Of a DNA stretch of 64,000 bases, positions 35,201-50,200 are shown piece by piece. A program made the translations under genes and the position numbers. The notes beneath the pieces were generated by a model. That model worked only from the letters and a program-made list of their open reading frames with translations, did not search any database and had not been told where the DNA came from. The stretch comes from Leguminivora glycinivorella (lineage: Eukaryota; Arthropoda; Insecta; Lepidoptera; Tortricidae): NCBI RefSeq assembly GCF_023078275.1, contig NC_062985.1, positions 1,426,001-1,490,000 on the forward strand, given 5' to 3'. Positions within the stretch are counted from its first letter, which is position 1. Each line of letters starts with the position of its first letter.

Positions 35201-38200
35201 CGTTAAAATACAACTTTGCCCCCTTGTATAACAAATAACTATTATCGGCTTGATAACTTTAGAGAACGTTTATGAATAAGGGGGACTATCTTTATTATTT
35301 TTTACAACTATAAACCTTATCTAATTAACACTGAATTCTTAATATGATTTTGCGCAAACCCCCTAACAATGGTCTAATCGCGACCGATAGACAATTCGGC
35401 GGCAAACTGCGGTCGACTTGCGAAATATTCTCACCCGCTTGAGTGTCAAGAGCGAAGGTTAGCCTAATTTATATGATGTTCATGACATTATGATTTATAT
35501 GCATAATGGTGGATTAAGTAATTTCATGCTTAATTATCGTCACAAAACTGACAGTGAGTTAATTATTGTTAACAACTTTCGGTAATTGGGGGGTCCCAAA
35601 TTCTGAAAAACTTATTGGTTATCGTCGAAAAATTCTTCTGTTCTATAATATGGATTTTTTTATCTGCAATAAATGTTTTTTTTATACCACATCTCGGACA
35701 CTGGCGATCCAATGTATGAATGAGACGCGTTCCTATCTAGGACACATTCTAAGCTCGTGTAGGTGGACGCGTACCATGCTCGTATGAGTGAGATATGACA
35801 GGTCGACTGTTCGCGTTTTTGACAGACGGTAACTGTGAGGTAACCGAGAGGGGGTGGGCGGCACTTTCAGCGGGGAGCGGGAGTAACTATACTGTACGAT
35901 AGTACTCTTTATTATACTGTGTCTATCAGTGGCGGCTGGTGAAAATTTCTGCTAGGCAACAATGAGCACAAAGAATAATCAATTTTAGGCAAGCCGGTGG
36001 GAATCGGCTTGTATGGACGAGCCGCTGCTAGTGTCTATACATTGCAGCTGAGGTGTAAGGTTTTGACCGAAACAAACAAGGTTGGGAAGGTATATTAGGT
36101 ACTAAGTGCTGCAAGGTATTCTAATATTCTCTACCAGTCATATTTTTGGCCAACAAATTTTGAAAAATACGAGTATTACTTTGAGGGCAGAGGGTTAAAG
36201 GATTTTTGCCAGGAGTCGTTTGAATAATAATTATAAGGTGTTCAATCTTTTTAATCCTGGCACACCGATTACTACAGAGTATCTGGGAAAAAAACAAACA
36301 GTTTTCATGTTCGTTCAACAAGTTTTTTTGGTAAAATAGCGCCTACGTGCTCTTTGGTTCAAACAACAAGCTACTTGTCATTTGAGTCGGCAATATATTT
36401 GAATCAACAAGTCGATTTTATAAAAACAACCTGACACATATTGTTTTAAACATACGTTTGGCTGATTCAAACGGATAAACCGCAAGTCGAACTTGTTAAA
36501 TTCACAATGCAAATTTCTCTCAGACAGTCGGGCACAAAATCTATCGATTAAACGACCGGATTTCTTTTTCCCCCTAGAGATATTACGGCATAGATTACCA
36601 CGGGGAGTTTATGATCTAGACCCACTTGTTCATGTAGCGCGACGACTTATCGTTATAAGTTATACCGGTTCCATTCAATTTTACGTATGATAATCGTAGC
36701 AAGGTAAAATGCATTTGTGTAGATCCATAGATTGTTTCTTGGTAGCTGGATGATTAATGGAAGGTATTGTTTCTAAGTTTTCTAACCTTATTTACTTCAC
36801 TTTAAAGTATAACTTGCAAAATTGTACTGAATTAATGATTACCCCCCATATTCATAAACGTTCACTAAAGCATAAATTAAATATAACAAGATCATACCAT
36901 CCCATACATTAAAATGCGACCGCCTAAGACCGCGCTTACACTCCACCACACATAGATGGCGCCACAAAAACAATGTCTTGTAGTTTTCGATTATACTTAT
37001 AGATGGCGTTAAGTGTCACTTTTGACATAGATTTACGGCTTGGAATTGACACTTAATGCCAAACTACAAATAATCGGTGGCAACAAGGCATTTTCTGTGG
37101 CGCCATCTATGTGTGGTGGAGTGTAAGCGCGTTCGTAGGCGGTCGCATTTTAATGTATGGGATGGTATGATCTTGTTATATTTAATTTATGACTAAAGTT
37201 AAAGCCGATAGAGTTCGTTTGTCCCTTTCTATCACACCAATGCATTTATTTACATTTAACTACATTTATAAATAATATGTTCTGTCAGTAGGTTAACACA
37301 CACACACACATTTTCTCTAACATAGTTTCTGTATAAGTGATCATACGTTCTGTTTAGTTATAAGACCTAGTTATTAATTTTCTGGGTGCCCTGAAAACCA
37401 GTCCCGCCTCTATAAGACACGGTATTCGCTGAGTGGCATCCTATTTGGTGTACTAGTTATTAAGTATTATGTACTTGTTTTTTGTTATGTATCTGTATGC
37501 CAAATAAATATTTATTATTTCTATTTCAATACGTCGGAACGGGACAAACGAACTTTATCGGCTTGATAACTTTAGTGAACGTTTATGAATCAGGGGGTTA
37601 GACTATGGGATACGGGTTAAATTGCGGCGTAGGCGAGAGGCTGGTGTGCTCTGCCTAACCCTTTTTTGGGATACAGGCGTAATTGTACGTGCATAGTCAA
37701 CCAATTGAAACCCTAGGCCACTGTAGAACTTATGTCATAGTGACTTTATAAATCAGATTGTAAGAAATCTCTTATTACTGCTTGTCATTTTGACTTTTTT
37801 TTTTATACTACGTCGGTGGCAAACAAACATACGGTCCGCCTAACCTATGAACGCCTGCAACTCAAGGAGTGTCACATGTGCGTTGCCAACGAAGACCTTC
37901 GCTCACTCGGTCAGTAAATTTCCGATTTTAGAGTCGACAGTCGCGACTGATATCGTTCAAACTCGCTCGTTTTTAACCCCCGACGCAAAAACGACGGGGT
38001 GTTATAAGTTTGACGTGTCTGTCTGTCTGTGTCTGTGTGTGTCTGTTTGTGGCATTGGCATCGTAGCTCCCGAACGGATGAAAAGATTTAGATTTAGTTT
38101 TTTTTTGTTTTAAAGCTGAGTTAGTCGGGAGTGTTCTTAGGGACCATCCACACTCATAAGACGCATGTCTCGGGGCGCGCAACGGACGTCTCCGCCACGC

Positions 38201-41200
38201 CGCCTGAATGTAATTCAAAAAACGTCTCCTCAGTACATTTTGTATAGGAAGGACGTAAGACGCGCCCCCAGGCGACGCGGCGCGCGCCACGCCACCGCCA
38301 CGCCGCCTGGGGCGCGCGACGCTTAAGTGGGAACGCTGCGATACGATACGATACGATCATTTATTGATAAAATATATTTTACATGTCATTCTCTTAATTC
38401 TAAGTACTTATGCTAACAAATCTGTTACATAGGTTTATCAGTCTTTGGTTAACCAACCAGTTGATTTTTTTTTTTTTTTTTACATAAATAGCGTTTTATT
38501 AATGGACGTATTGTGGCTTAATTATATAGCTCAGTCTGCCTTAGCCATGTTTCATGAAAATATGAAAATCGGTCCACTATGTCGCGGTCGGGGGTTTATG
38601 CAAAATTTTAATTTTGTGGTTATTTTTTCGTAGCTTTTACCCGCGGCTTCGCTCGCGTTAAATACGAAAATAGCGGAGTGCTCCATACAAACTTCCACCC
38701 CCCATTTTAGGGGAGTGGGCGGTTAGAAAGAGACAAAAAGTAGCCTTTGTCACTCTCCATCCTTTCAACTATCTCCACTTAAAATCAAGTCAATTCGTCG
38801 CTCTGTCTTGCAGTAGTTGCAGTGAAAGACGGACTAACGAACAGACACACACTTGCCGTTTATAATATTAGTAAGGTACAGCGGGGCAAATCCCGACTGG
38901 GGGGCAAATGTAACTGGTCCATTTTTTCCGTTCCAAGTGTCTACGGGTAATTTTTGGTGGGAGTGTTCTGTGGATACATAACATTAGTTATAATTGTCCC
39001 CCAGTCGAGATTTGCCCCGCCGCATTTTACCTTATGGATTTTTAAGGAACGCAATAATACTGCGATACCTAAAATATCTCTTAGTGTTATAAAAACATAA
39101 TAATCGTAATAAACAACATCGCTGTATCCGTTATGTGTATGTTTATTTTACTCGTAACAAGATGAACTGTTGAAAACTGACATCCGGCGACATAATTATC
39201 ATAAACTAGCTTTTGCCCGCGGCTTTGCTTGCGTTAGAAAGAGACACAAAGTAGCCTATGTCACTCTCCATCCCTTCAACTATCTCCACTTAAAAAATCA
39301 CGTCAATTCGTGTCTCCGTTTTGCCGTGAAAGACGGACAAACACACAGAGACACACACTTTCCCATTTATAATATTAGTATGGATACATACAATCGGTAA
39401 TAAGTTAATAACCTAACCTAACCACAAAATTAAAATTTTGAAAAAACCCGATTTTCATGAGACGTGGCTAAGAACACTCCCAACTAATTCAGCTTTCAAA
39501 CAAAAAAAACTAAATCAAAATCGGTTCAATCGTTCGGGAGCTACGATGCCACAGACAGACACGTCAAACTTATCGTCTTTTTTGCGTCGGGGGTTAAAAA
39601 AGGAATGAGAATTGTATAATAGTTCAGAAAAGATCAACAGATTGACTAAACTTTGATACAAGCATTTATAGCTTTAAATACTTACCGCTCAAGATAATTT
39701 TGTTAGAAACAAATAATGATATCCATAAAATATGACATTATGTTTGTGTAAATTTCGCATTTATTTCATATCTCTGTAAATGAAGTATTTTCAACGGTAT
39801 TACTTCAGTACAAGCATGTAAAAATACCAACAATAGGTATTGTCTCATAGTTAAAACAACACGGGCAGCCGAAATGGAAATAATAATGTAAACAAATATC
39901 CATGTTTACGCAAATATGGGATGTTCTTCCAACAAAACTCTAGTAATTTTTAACCGATATCACTATAATAGAAGCTTGCTCACAATCCCCATAAGAGTAT
40001 TCCATAATTAAGACATCACGGAACACAACCGTAATACTCGCGCTATACAGTGTGTAAATCTAACAGGCAACTTGCCTGTAGTTAAAATAAAATAATTTAT
40101 TCCATGCACGAAAAAAGCATCAGATAATTATAAGAATAACATGGACAGATGTTATTTTTAAACCCAATTTCTATTTCATAGTCGGAGAGAGAAATATGTA
40201 AATCAGTTAACCGTATAACGTCCCTCGGCACAATTTCATATCAATTCCATATTTAGCACATAGTTAAAATTCGTTTTGACAGTTTTTAAAAAGAATCTGA
40301 TTTGACTAGAAGGCATGTAGCCTATGCGGGCGAAATTCGTAACGGAGGTGAGTATAGGACGTAAGGACGTAACAAATGTAATTGGATAACTTATACTTAA
40401 AATTGAAATAAATAGTGAATCCATACAAAATAAGTCGGCCTGCAATGTAATGCAACTGCAACATACTCGCGTTAAACGCTCGTTGAAAGTTATCATTGGT
40501 TGTCAACACAACCATGTTTATAGTACCTACATTGCTTCTGAGAAAAAAAAATATGCGGCGAAAATTCAAACTCAAAAACACCTCGTAATTCATGATAACA
40601 CTACTAAATTATTATTGTCCCAGAGCTGTAAGAACCTCTTTTTGACACATGACAGCGTCCACAAAACGTAAACTCGCGCAACCTAATGAAATTTTAAATA
40701 AAATCTTGTAATAATATTTAAAAAAATCAAGTACTTAAAAACAATATTTCGCTTACTTTAAACATAATCTAACACATGTTACATTTTTGCGGATCTTCGT
40801 TAGTGAGTATTTTATACGATATTAATTTATCACGCAGGATTTATTATGTCATTTATCATTCATTTTTATTTTTAAACTAGTGCTGAGTCTGTCATTTCGA
40901 TTCAAATGACATTTCAGTAAGTTGATAGAAATCGTATATTTGTTTAAGCGCCTCTTGTACACTATGGCCTAATCGATTCAACCAATTCGAAATTAATCGT
41001 TAAATTTGGCAAACGACACGTCTTAGCCACATCGCAACATACTTTAAAACAAATGTGTCAAAAATGTGAACTTACAAATCCGGGACAATATATACTTGGT
41101 TTAGTTTATCGCCCGTATAAGGATTACACACTGTATGATTTGCAACGAGACGCGATATATCCAACGCTCTACTTCTCTGGGAAAATCACATTCCACATTA

Positions 41201-44200
41201 CCAGTAGAAGGTCATTGTCTACCGTCTGTCACTTATTAGATGAGAGAGTAACGTAACTTTATTTATTAGTGTTATGTTTATTAGCTATTGTTTGTTGATG
41301 GAAAAGTTTATCGGTAGTTACTAGGTTCACTTATAATGTGGGGACCGTTAGGGTCGGCAACGCTCAAATAACAAATGGTCATGTGACCTTAGGACATCCA
41401 TAGGCTACGTAGACTGCTTACCATCAGGCGGGTCTTATGCTTGTTTAACACCAACACTGTTTTAAAAAACTGGTATTTAGTTCAATAAACTCTTATTGAC
41501 GTTTACTATGTTTGACTTCGTAGTGTTTTTCAATTAGTAATTAATTCAGATTTAAGATAAGTTTTTACCCGATTTAATAATGTATGGTGGTTAGCAAGTA
41601 ACAAAAACGGAAAGTATTTCGAAATCAATCAATTTAATCAGAAGTAAAGAGATATTTTTTTAAACCCTTTTGCGTCATTTTTAGAAATCCACGATAATTT
41701 TATTTCAATACATTTGTGTTCCGCGTTTTGTTTTTCTTTCAGTTTTATTTTTCATAAAATTGAATGTAATCTAAATCTTAACTTCAAAAATAAAAATTCA
41801 AACTTAAAATGATTGCGTATCTTGTAACTTATGTTGTAAATATTGATATATTTAAGTTTGTCATATTGAATGCCGTTTCTTTTTAAAATGTATACCATCC
41901 TTTGCTTGCACTCTTAAAAAATATTACTTAACAAATATCACTATAAAAAAAACTACTCACAAGTAAAACTAACAAAACGCATGTAACCCCGGACCGCATT
42001 ATTGATCACTGATTCACAGCACATAGATAAAGATCGATACAGTTCATAGATGACGCGAGCGGCGCCGTGGCACCGAGCGGACTGACTCCTGCGCAGCGCC
42101 GCCCGATCAGCTCACCCCCAGTGGGGGTGGCATGCGGAAACCTAACCAACAGTACCAAATAGACTTCTATTCTTATTTATGTCTTTGTGCTTAGGACATT
42201 TTAGTGGTGTCACAGAAATCGTATTTGATGTATTGAATAATTTGTGTTTTTAAAGGGGGGTAAGAAATGTGCATAAGTATATGTAATTATGTATGCTACT
42301 TAGTGTTTTATTCCGAATTACAGTTGTCAGAATTGTTGGAATAGATTATCAATGTTGATTATCAACTTGTTCCGATTGATTATAATTATTAATTTATTAT
42401 TAATCACGCAGTATTATTATAATATATTAGGAAATACTTTAAGCTCCTGTGTTAGAGAAACAGTACTTTCGAAAAATAGGCTTTAAGATGTAAATTTTAC
42501 TGAAGATATAAAATTTCTACGCGCAATTTATGACAGATATATTATAAGTAGGTATACAAGTGCTTATAAGAAGGTATCGTAGGTAGCGTAATTATTCAAA
42601 ACAAATGAAGGTGTGTATGAAAACTGTACGCGTGTGTTCCTACATATTACTCGATTTCTTTTGAAAATATGTAGCGAAGAACACCTACGATTAATCTCCC
42701 ACCCACGACTTGCTGGCAGTGAATGTGATAAACTTAGATTTACTGTGATCTTTCTGGCAATAAAAACTTAAAAAATACTTTAAAACCCTCAAGAAAATAG
42801 CGTATCATACTCTCACCTCAAAAACTCGCAACGTAATGAACACCCCTGAAGTAACTTTGTCTGTCCATTACCGGGCGTAGGCAATGCCTTAATAGGATTA
42901 AATACAATTCGATGGCTTTTCTTTCCTATATCATAAAAAACCGGCCAAGAGCGTGTCGGGCCACGCTCAGTGTAGGGTTCCGTAGTTTTTCGTATCTTTC
43001 TCAAAAACTACTGAACCTATCAAGTTCAAAACAATTTTCCTAGAAAGTCTTTATAAAGTTCTACTTTTGTGATTTTTTTCATATTTTTTAAACATATGGT
43101 TCAAAAGTTAGAGGGGGGGGGGACGCACTTTTTTCCTTTAGGAGCGATTATTTCCGAAAATATTAATATTATCAAAAAACGGTCTTAGTAAACCCTTATT
43201 CATTTTTAAATTCCTATCCAACAATATATCACACGTTGGAGTTGGAATGAAAAAAATATCAGCCCCCACTTTACATGTAGGGGGGGGGGTACCCTAATAA
43301 AACATTTTTTTCCATTTTTTATTTTTGCACTTTGTTGGCGTGATTGATATACGTATTGGTACCAAATTTCAGCTTTCTAGTGCTTACGGTTACTGAGATT
43401 ATCCGCGGACGGACGGACGGACGGACGGACGGACGGACAGACAGACATGGCGAAACTATAAGGGTTCCTAGTTGACTACGGAACCCTAAAAAAACGTCAT
43501 TTATTAAAGCTTTAAACAAAAAAAGCCGCTTAAATCAATGCTTTTCGCACGAATACAAATTGAAACTGCCAATTAAACTTTTTACCCAACGAAATTCCTA
43601 AAACATTCACGTCAACGATCCAGGAAACTACATTACGTGTGTTACGCCCATTATGTAACCGTACTTTAATTACTGGCATGCGATTTGCAAGGGAAAGTAT
43701 TGAAAAACCAAGCAGGTATGTCCGTCAAGTTGACATTTCTGGGCGGGCAAAAAATGGCTGACAAGATTCGCTGCTGAAAATATGACTTTTCTGCACCTTA
43801 AGCATAGTATAATAAAGAGTACTATCGTACAGTATGGCCACTCCCGCTCCCCGCTGAAAGTGCCGCCCACCTCGTATCGGCTACCTCACAGTTACCGCCT
43901 GTCAAAAACGCGAACAGTCGATCTGTCATATCTCACTCATACAAGCATGGTACGCGTTCACCTACACGAGCTTGAATTGTGTGCTAGATAGGAACGCGCC
44001 TCTTTCATACATTGGATCGCCAGTGTCCGAGGTGTGCCTAAAGCGTACATTCAAATTTCAAATTGTATAGGATTTAGAACAGCGTGCCAAATGGTACAAT
44101 TTTTTTTTACTCTGGTGTGCTATTTTATGAGTCGGCTGTGTAGATTAAAACTATGTCAATAGAAAAGAGCTACTCTTAGGTCTAGTATGTTATGTATAGG

Positions 44201-47200
44201 CCTTGGTGAAAGATCTGAGTGCACTCTCATATTCGGCTTTTGGAGGGGCGGGGCGTGCGGCGTGCATGTCAAACAATTGAAGCTCATACAAGTGTCCTGA
44301 GTCGACGCTGCGTAGGGTTGTAAATTGAAGAAAAAAAACCAAATGTTTTTTTTTTTTCAGAATTATGAAAAAAAACCGAGCACCATGGTTTTTTTTCAGA
44401 TGAACAAATAATACGACAATAACGGTTTTTCGTGAGTTGTAACGTGTTTCAATAACAATAACGTACATTTTAATTCAATTAACATTCAGTATACCAACGT
44501 TTATTGGGGAATCCCCGATGCTGCGTGTAGCGTGGAGAGGCGGTGGTGTTGCCAACAGTAAATAGTGATAACTACCAACTACAGATTTCGTAAATGTTAC
44601 TTTTATAAGACCAGAAATTAAAGTTATTTGATTAAATTCGTTGAATAGTTACTCGTAACATTAAGTCTAAAAAACCGTATAAAAGTATTAACTACTTTGC
44701 AAATTTTGAGATTTCGTACTTTAGAAAAAAAACATACTCCAGAAAAAAAACTGTTTTTTTTTTCACGGTTTTTTTTCAAGCCAGAAAAAAACCGTTTTTT
44801 TGCAACCCTAACGCTGCATAAGGGTGTACACACACACGCTCCTCTGCCCCGCTGCAGCCCTAAATTATTGGGAAACCCTCCAAACTCCACTCAGATTCGC
44901 TCTTACCCGATTATTTCAAGTGGAAAATTGGCTAACGTTTAACTTTTTATGAGCAAGTATAAATAATTAATACTTGGCGAAATATCTTTTTATGTGCTTT
45001 ATATAAACTCCGATTAACTCACAAATTAACTACCTATGTGTAACAAATTCCTACAGGTCGGTTTTTTGCCAAGTTTCAGTTGAATTTTCTTTTTCTAGTA
45101 ACTTTTTTATAGATGGGTATTTCAGTTATTAAACATCACGTAACGAAGCATTTTTTTATGTTTTCTTTGACTTCCACCGACAGAACTTGACGCCCGAAAA
45201 CTGCAAGTATTTTGTAGTGAGTAAAGGATGTAAAGATAGACAACCTAACGTAGGCGTTTTGACAGAGTTCGTTTGGCATGCAGATGCTTTTGCTTCATCT
45301 ATTGTGAAATCTGCGGTTTCATGTGCTCTGTCTATCCTGTTTGAGAATACAGGCGGTGAGTTCATGGATATAAGTATATGTATTATATTTGTTCTTCATA
45401 GTCACGTATATACTGCACTAGACGAAAAGCTCATTATGTGTTAACATTAGTAACTGAGTATTATTATGCGTTCTCGTAATGGCGTGGGAATTATGTTAGA
45501 CAGTATGGTTTTGTCCCAGTTTTGATGAGATTGTATGACTTTTGAGCTAGTTTTGTCATTGTATTTTAATCTTTATTAAATGTTTTAACCTATGTAAAAA
45601 ACTCCTAGCCGACAGCGGCCTTGGACAGTGAGATTGATGCATCAGTTTCCGACCGCTCTGCGGCGTATATGGCCATACCATAGGAGGATAAATTTGCTAC
45701 ATATTAACCTAACCACAAAATAAAATTTTTTGAAAAAACCCCCGACCGCGACATAGTGGACCGATTTTCATAAAACATGGCTAAGAACACTCCCGACTAA
45801 CTCAGCTTTCAAACAAAAAAAAAAAACTAAATCTAAATCGGTTCATCCGTTCGGGAGCTACGATGCCACAGACAGACACACACACAGAGACAGACAGACA
45901 GACAGACAGACACGTCAAACTTATAACACCCCGTCGTTTTTGCGTCTGGGGTTAAAAATATTTATTTACTTACAAATTGTAATTAAAGCTAACTCGACAT
46001 TCCGTGATACTTGTGATTTAGTTGGCAGTGCGCATGCGATCCGACTATAATAACTCTTCATTAGCGCGGCATCTTTTCAATTCTGCGTATTATTATAGTG
46101 TGTGTGTCTGTTCGTTTGTCCGTCTTTCACAACAAAATGGAGCAACGAATTCATATGTTTCTGGAGATAGTTGAAGGGATGGAAAGTCACATAGACTACT
46201 TTTTGTCCCTTTCTAACCCTCCACTTCCCTAAAATGAGGGGTGGAAGTTTGTATGGAGCATTCCACAATTTTCGAATTTAACGCGAGCGAAGCCGCGGGT
46301 AAAAGCTAGTAAGAATATACATTTATGTGTTGCAAATTGCAAACATGATGATCAGCTACTTGATGCTTGCTTACATCAGATCAGATCTCTTCCTGTGCGT
46401 TGGGATAACTGAGGAAGCCAACAAAGGACAGCTATAAACATTAGCTAACTAAAAATCTACCTTCAGTCGATGACTTAAAGACTTGGATATTCTATGTGTC
46501 GATAGCTTATTTATGGTAGATGGTTAGAATATTCTTAAGGTCGCTGTATACGCTCCGTCTGTCCCTACTGAGCATTTCTTTGTATCGGATAGAATAATTT
46601 ATCGGGCCGTGGCACAAGATTCAGATACAAGCTTCCATCACCTGCACAACAATTTTCCCCGTTTCCCCTCTAGAAATATATTTAGGTACCTATTTTGAAT
46701 ATGAGTAAATTTAGTATCATTGCATTTACATAATATCATGCGATGAACTCAAATATATGGGATGGCAAGCGCGGGAAGGAACTGCAAGGGCGGTACAAAG
46801 AAAATAGTACATTTCGATACAAGTGCGAAAAAGAGGAAGTTCACGATTTAAAACACGATTGAAGGGAGCGTTTTAAATCGACACGAGTTGCGAATTTCCT
46901 TTTCGCACGTGTATCGAACGACGTTTTTCAGTACAGATGGCCCTCCGAAATTTCGACCTAACATATAATCAACCACTTCTAGCACTAGTGCGTAAAAAAG
47001 ACACCATCTGTACTGAAAAAAAAAATCCCCTTTGGTCGTGTTTTAAATTATCGCCACTCGTTTCGAACTTCCTTTTTTACGCACTTGTATCGTAATGTAC
47101 CTACTATTTTTTGTTTGTATGCACATCCATCCTAGGGCTTCCAAATACCGGACCTGTTCCAATACCGGTATTCATTCCGGTATTGGCGATTTCAATACCG

Positions 47201-50200
47201 GGATCCCGGGATCCCGGTATTGAAGTCAGGAAAATATAAAAAACAAGTAATTTGCTTAAAATAACAAATTTTATTCAAAATCTCGTTTGTTACTGTTCAT
47301 GCGTGTTTTACTACAGCGGAATCTTGCCAATCCGACTTAGTGATGTGTCAAATCGATTACATTTCCAACTTCATAAGTTTCGATTTCAACCCAAAACGCA
47401 AACTTATGTGGCCAAGTTAGTACAACTTCTATTGTTTTAAGTAAAATACATAGTTCAAAGGGCTACGCCCTGTGCTCTTTGTTTTTGTTATGAGTCCTCA
47501 ACTCCTCAGTCCCAAAGGACGCAGTATAAAAGCAAGCGGGAAAGAGCGCCAGATCTCTACTCAGGTGATTCTGTAAGTTAGATATCGCCGACAGATCGGA
47601 CATTTCGCAAGAAGACGCGGCCATAGCAAACCATGTTTTCTGCCAAATCGATCTCTTTAAGCTCGTGCGGAATAGAACCTTTTACATTTTAATAATAACA
47701 GGCCTTTGCATCTATAACAGATGATTCAAACAGCATCCTTGCGACACTTACGTTTGTGGCTGTACAGCCCAATTCGGGATAGGATCCCTCATCCGCACAC
47801 ACGGCAGGTGTATGCTCCCCCAGATGGACGGGGGTTAGAGGCCTGCTCGTGACGCCTCATGCGCTTATCATTCAAGGAGGAGAACCAGGCATTGTCGTGC
47901 TTGGATTGACCGTCATGGATAACACGGCGCCACGTGGGTCGGTCTTCAGTCAGTCGTTGCCACGGGTCGCATGGAATATCAAATGTGACCATGTCACGCT
48001 TTGCGCAATTTTTAAAGCGCAGCGTTGGCCGTCCGACCGGTCTTTTTGCATCTGCAACATCTCCCAGCATGATTTGACGTGGCAAACGAGTCCGCTCCAT
48101 TCGATATACAATTACACAAACACATGTCCGAGCCACCTCAATCGCCTCTTCTTTAGTATGGCTGTGATACTAGGAAGCTGTGTCTCATTTATGCTGTGTT
48201 TTATAATCTAATATTTTATAATCAGTGTTAATGGTGTAGTTGTGGTGAAGATTTGACTATAATATCACTTTATTAAATAACAAGCATTGAGAAGCATTTC
48301 TCGATTATACACACTATAGTTTCATCATTGACTATTTAAATTAGAACATGAGATGATTTTTTTTAGAAACACATTGTAATCAATATATGTGGTACAATTT
48401 AGTGGTATTTTTGTTTTTGGTGGCACTAGAGGCGCTAAAGCACGAATAAAATAAATCCGCCAAATCATTGAACTATTAGCCAAAAAGCTGAATTGTCCGA
48501 CATAGATTATCAAAAATCATATTAAGAAATAATCTATGGAATCACACATTACTTTGCGGAAATCCATGATAATCAAAATCAAAAAGATTATCCGCGGAAT
48601 AGGAAAACTTAATTTACGGATTAGAAAAGTAATTTTCTTGATTTTGATAGTTGAGTAGTGATTTCCCAATTTCGTTACTATAAGGAATGTTAGGTACGGC
48701 AAAGTTTTGAGCTAGAGTTCAACACACGCTTACGCACACGCACAGTAAAAATAGAGTAGCTACGGTATACGTTAGTTCGTATGCATTAACTAATTTTTTG
48801 AAAAGTATAAGTATGCACTCGTATCTATGACATAGATGCATCAAGGCGATTTGTTTACAGAGGATTTGTGGCCTGTTGCAACTACGCTTGACGTGTTAGC
48901 TTCTCTGTCACACTTACGCGCGAATTCACAAGTGCGACAAATGTGTCAAATGTTCGCGGCAGACCCTCCTCAATTAATGCTTTTGACACGTATATTTAAT
49001 TCTTTATCTAGGTAATCATCGTAAAAACTATCATTTTCATACAAATAATGGAAAAACACCAAACAGAGAATGTGTCAAATCGAGAAACGAGAGCAAGAAG
49101 CAAGATTTACGTGTGTAGTGACCTAGTGACCATCCTGATGCAGAAATTTAACGTTTTTAATGAGTGATTTACGTTAATTTGGCATAATTTGTTAGTTACT
49201 AAAAATACCGGGATCCCGGTATTACTAAATTAAATACCGGTATTGAAATGTGCCCAAAAAAAGGCGGGATCCCGGGATCCCGAGATACCGGGATCCCGGT
49301 ATTGGAAGCCCTAATCCATCCACATCACAGACCAATACAACAAGACGGCCCTTACAGGGCGACTCGCGGTCACCAAGCATACGACAAATCAGGTTTATAA
49401 AAGTTTGAACGCGTGCGACACCGATCAGTAGCGCCCAAGTATACGACCCGCTAACAGTGTTCGTGTCCGCTCGGGAAAAAATCTTAAATAATCAAATTTG
49501 GTTGCAAACAATGGTCTCTTGCAGCATAAAGTGGTGTGGCAAGTCTTCTAACACTTCTACATATAAAAAAGATGGAATAACATTCCACAGTTAAGTCAAA
49601 TTAATTATTTTGTTGAATATTGTTTATTATCCGCGGAGTTCATTTATACTGGTCAATATGGTTGTACTGAACGGCACCGAGGCGCGTCCATCCCTTTTTG
49701 CCTAGTTAACAATGCGATATGCTATCCCTTTCACGTAAACGACTAGGGATGGGGCCATGTTAGTTTATGTCTGTTGCGGGAACTTCGTACTGCCGTTCGT
49801 ACCATGTGCTACCATTTTATGAAATATAAAAGAAAGCAGATTTGTAATTGTGAATAATTATCTAGAATCTGTAGAGTCTGTAGTGTTATTTAGTTGATTG
49901 ATTAGTTTAGAATATAGTTGGTAATTTAACTTAGTAAACGTAAGTAAAAATGCACAGTTTAGTTATTAGTTAATAGAATGATTTTTATTGAGGTCTATCA
50001 CAATCATCGTCCTCCTTGCGTTATCCCGGCATCGGCATTCGCCACGGCTCATGGGAGCCTGGGGTCCGCTTTGGAAACTAATCCCAAGATTTGGCGTAGG
50101 CACTAGTTTTATGAAAGCGACTGCCATCTGACCTTCCAACCCGAAGGGTAACTAGGCCTTATTATAATTTAATTATAATATTATAATTTGTTGCAAAACA

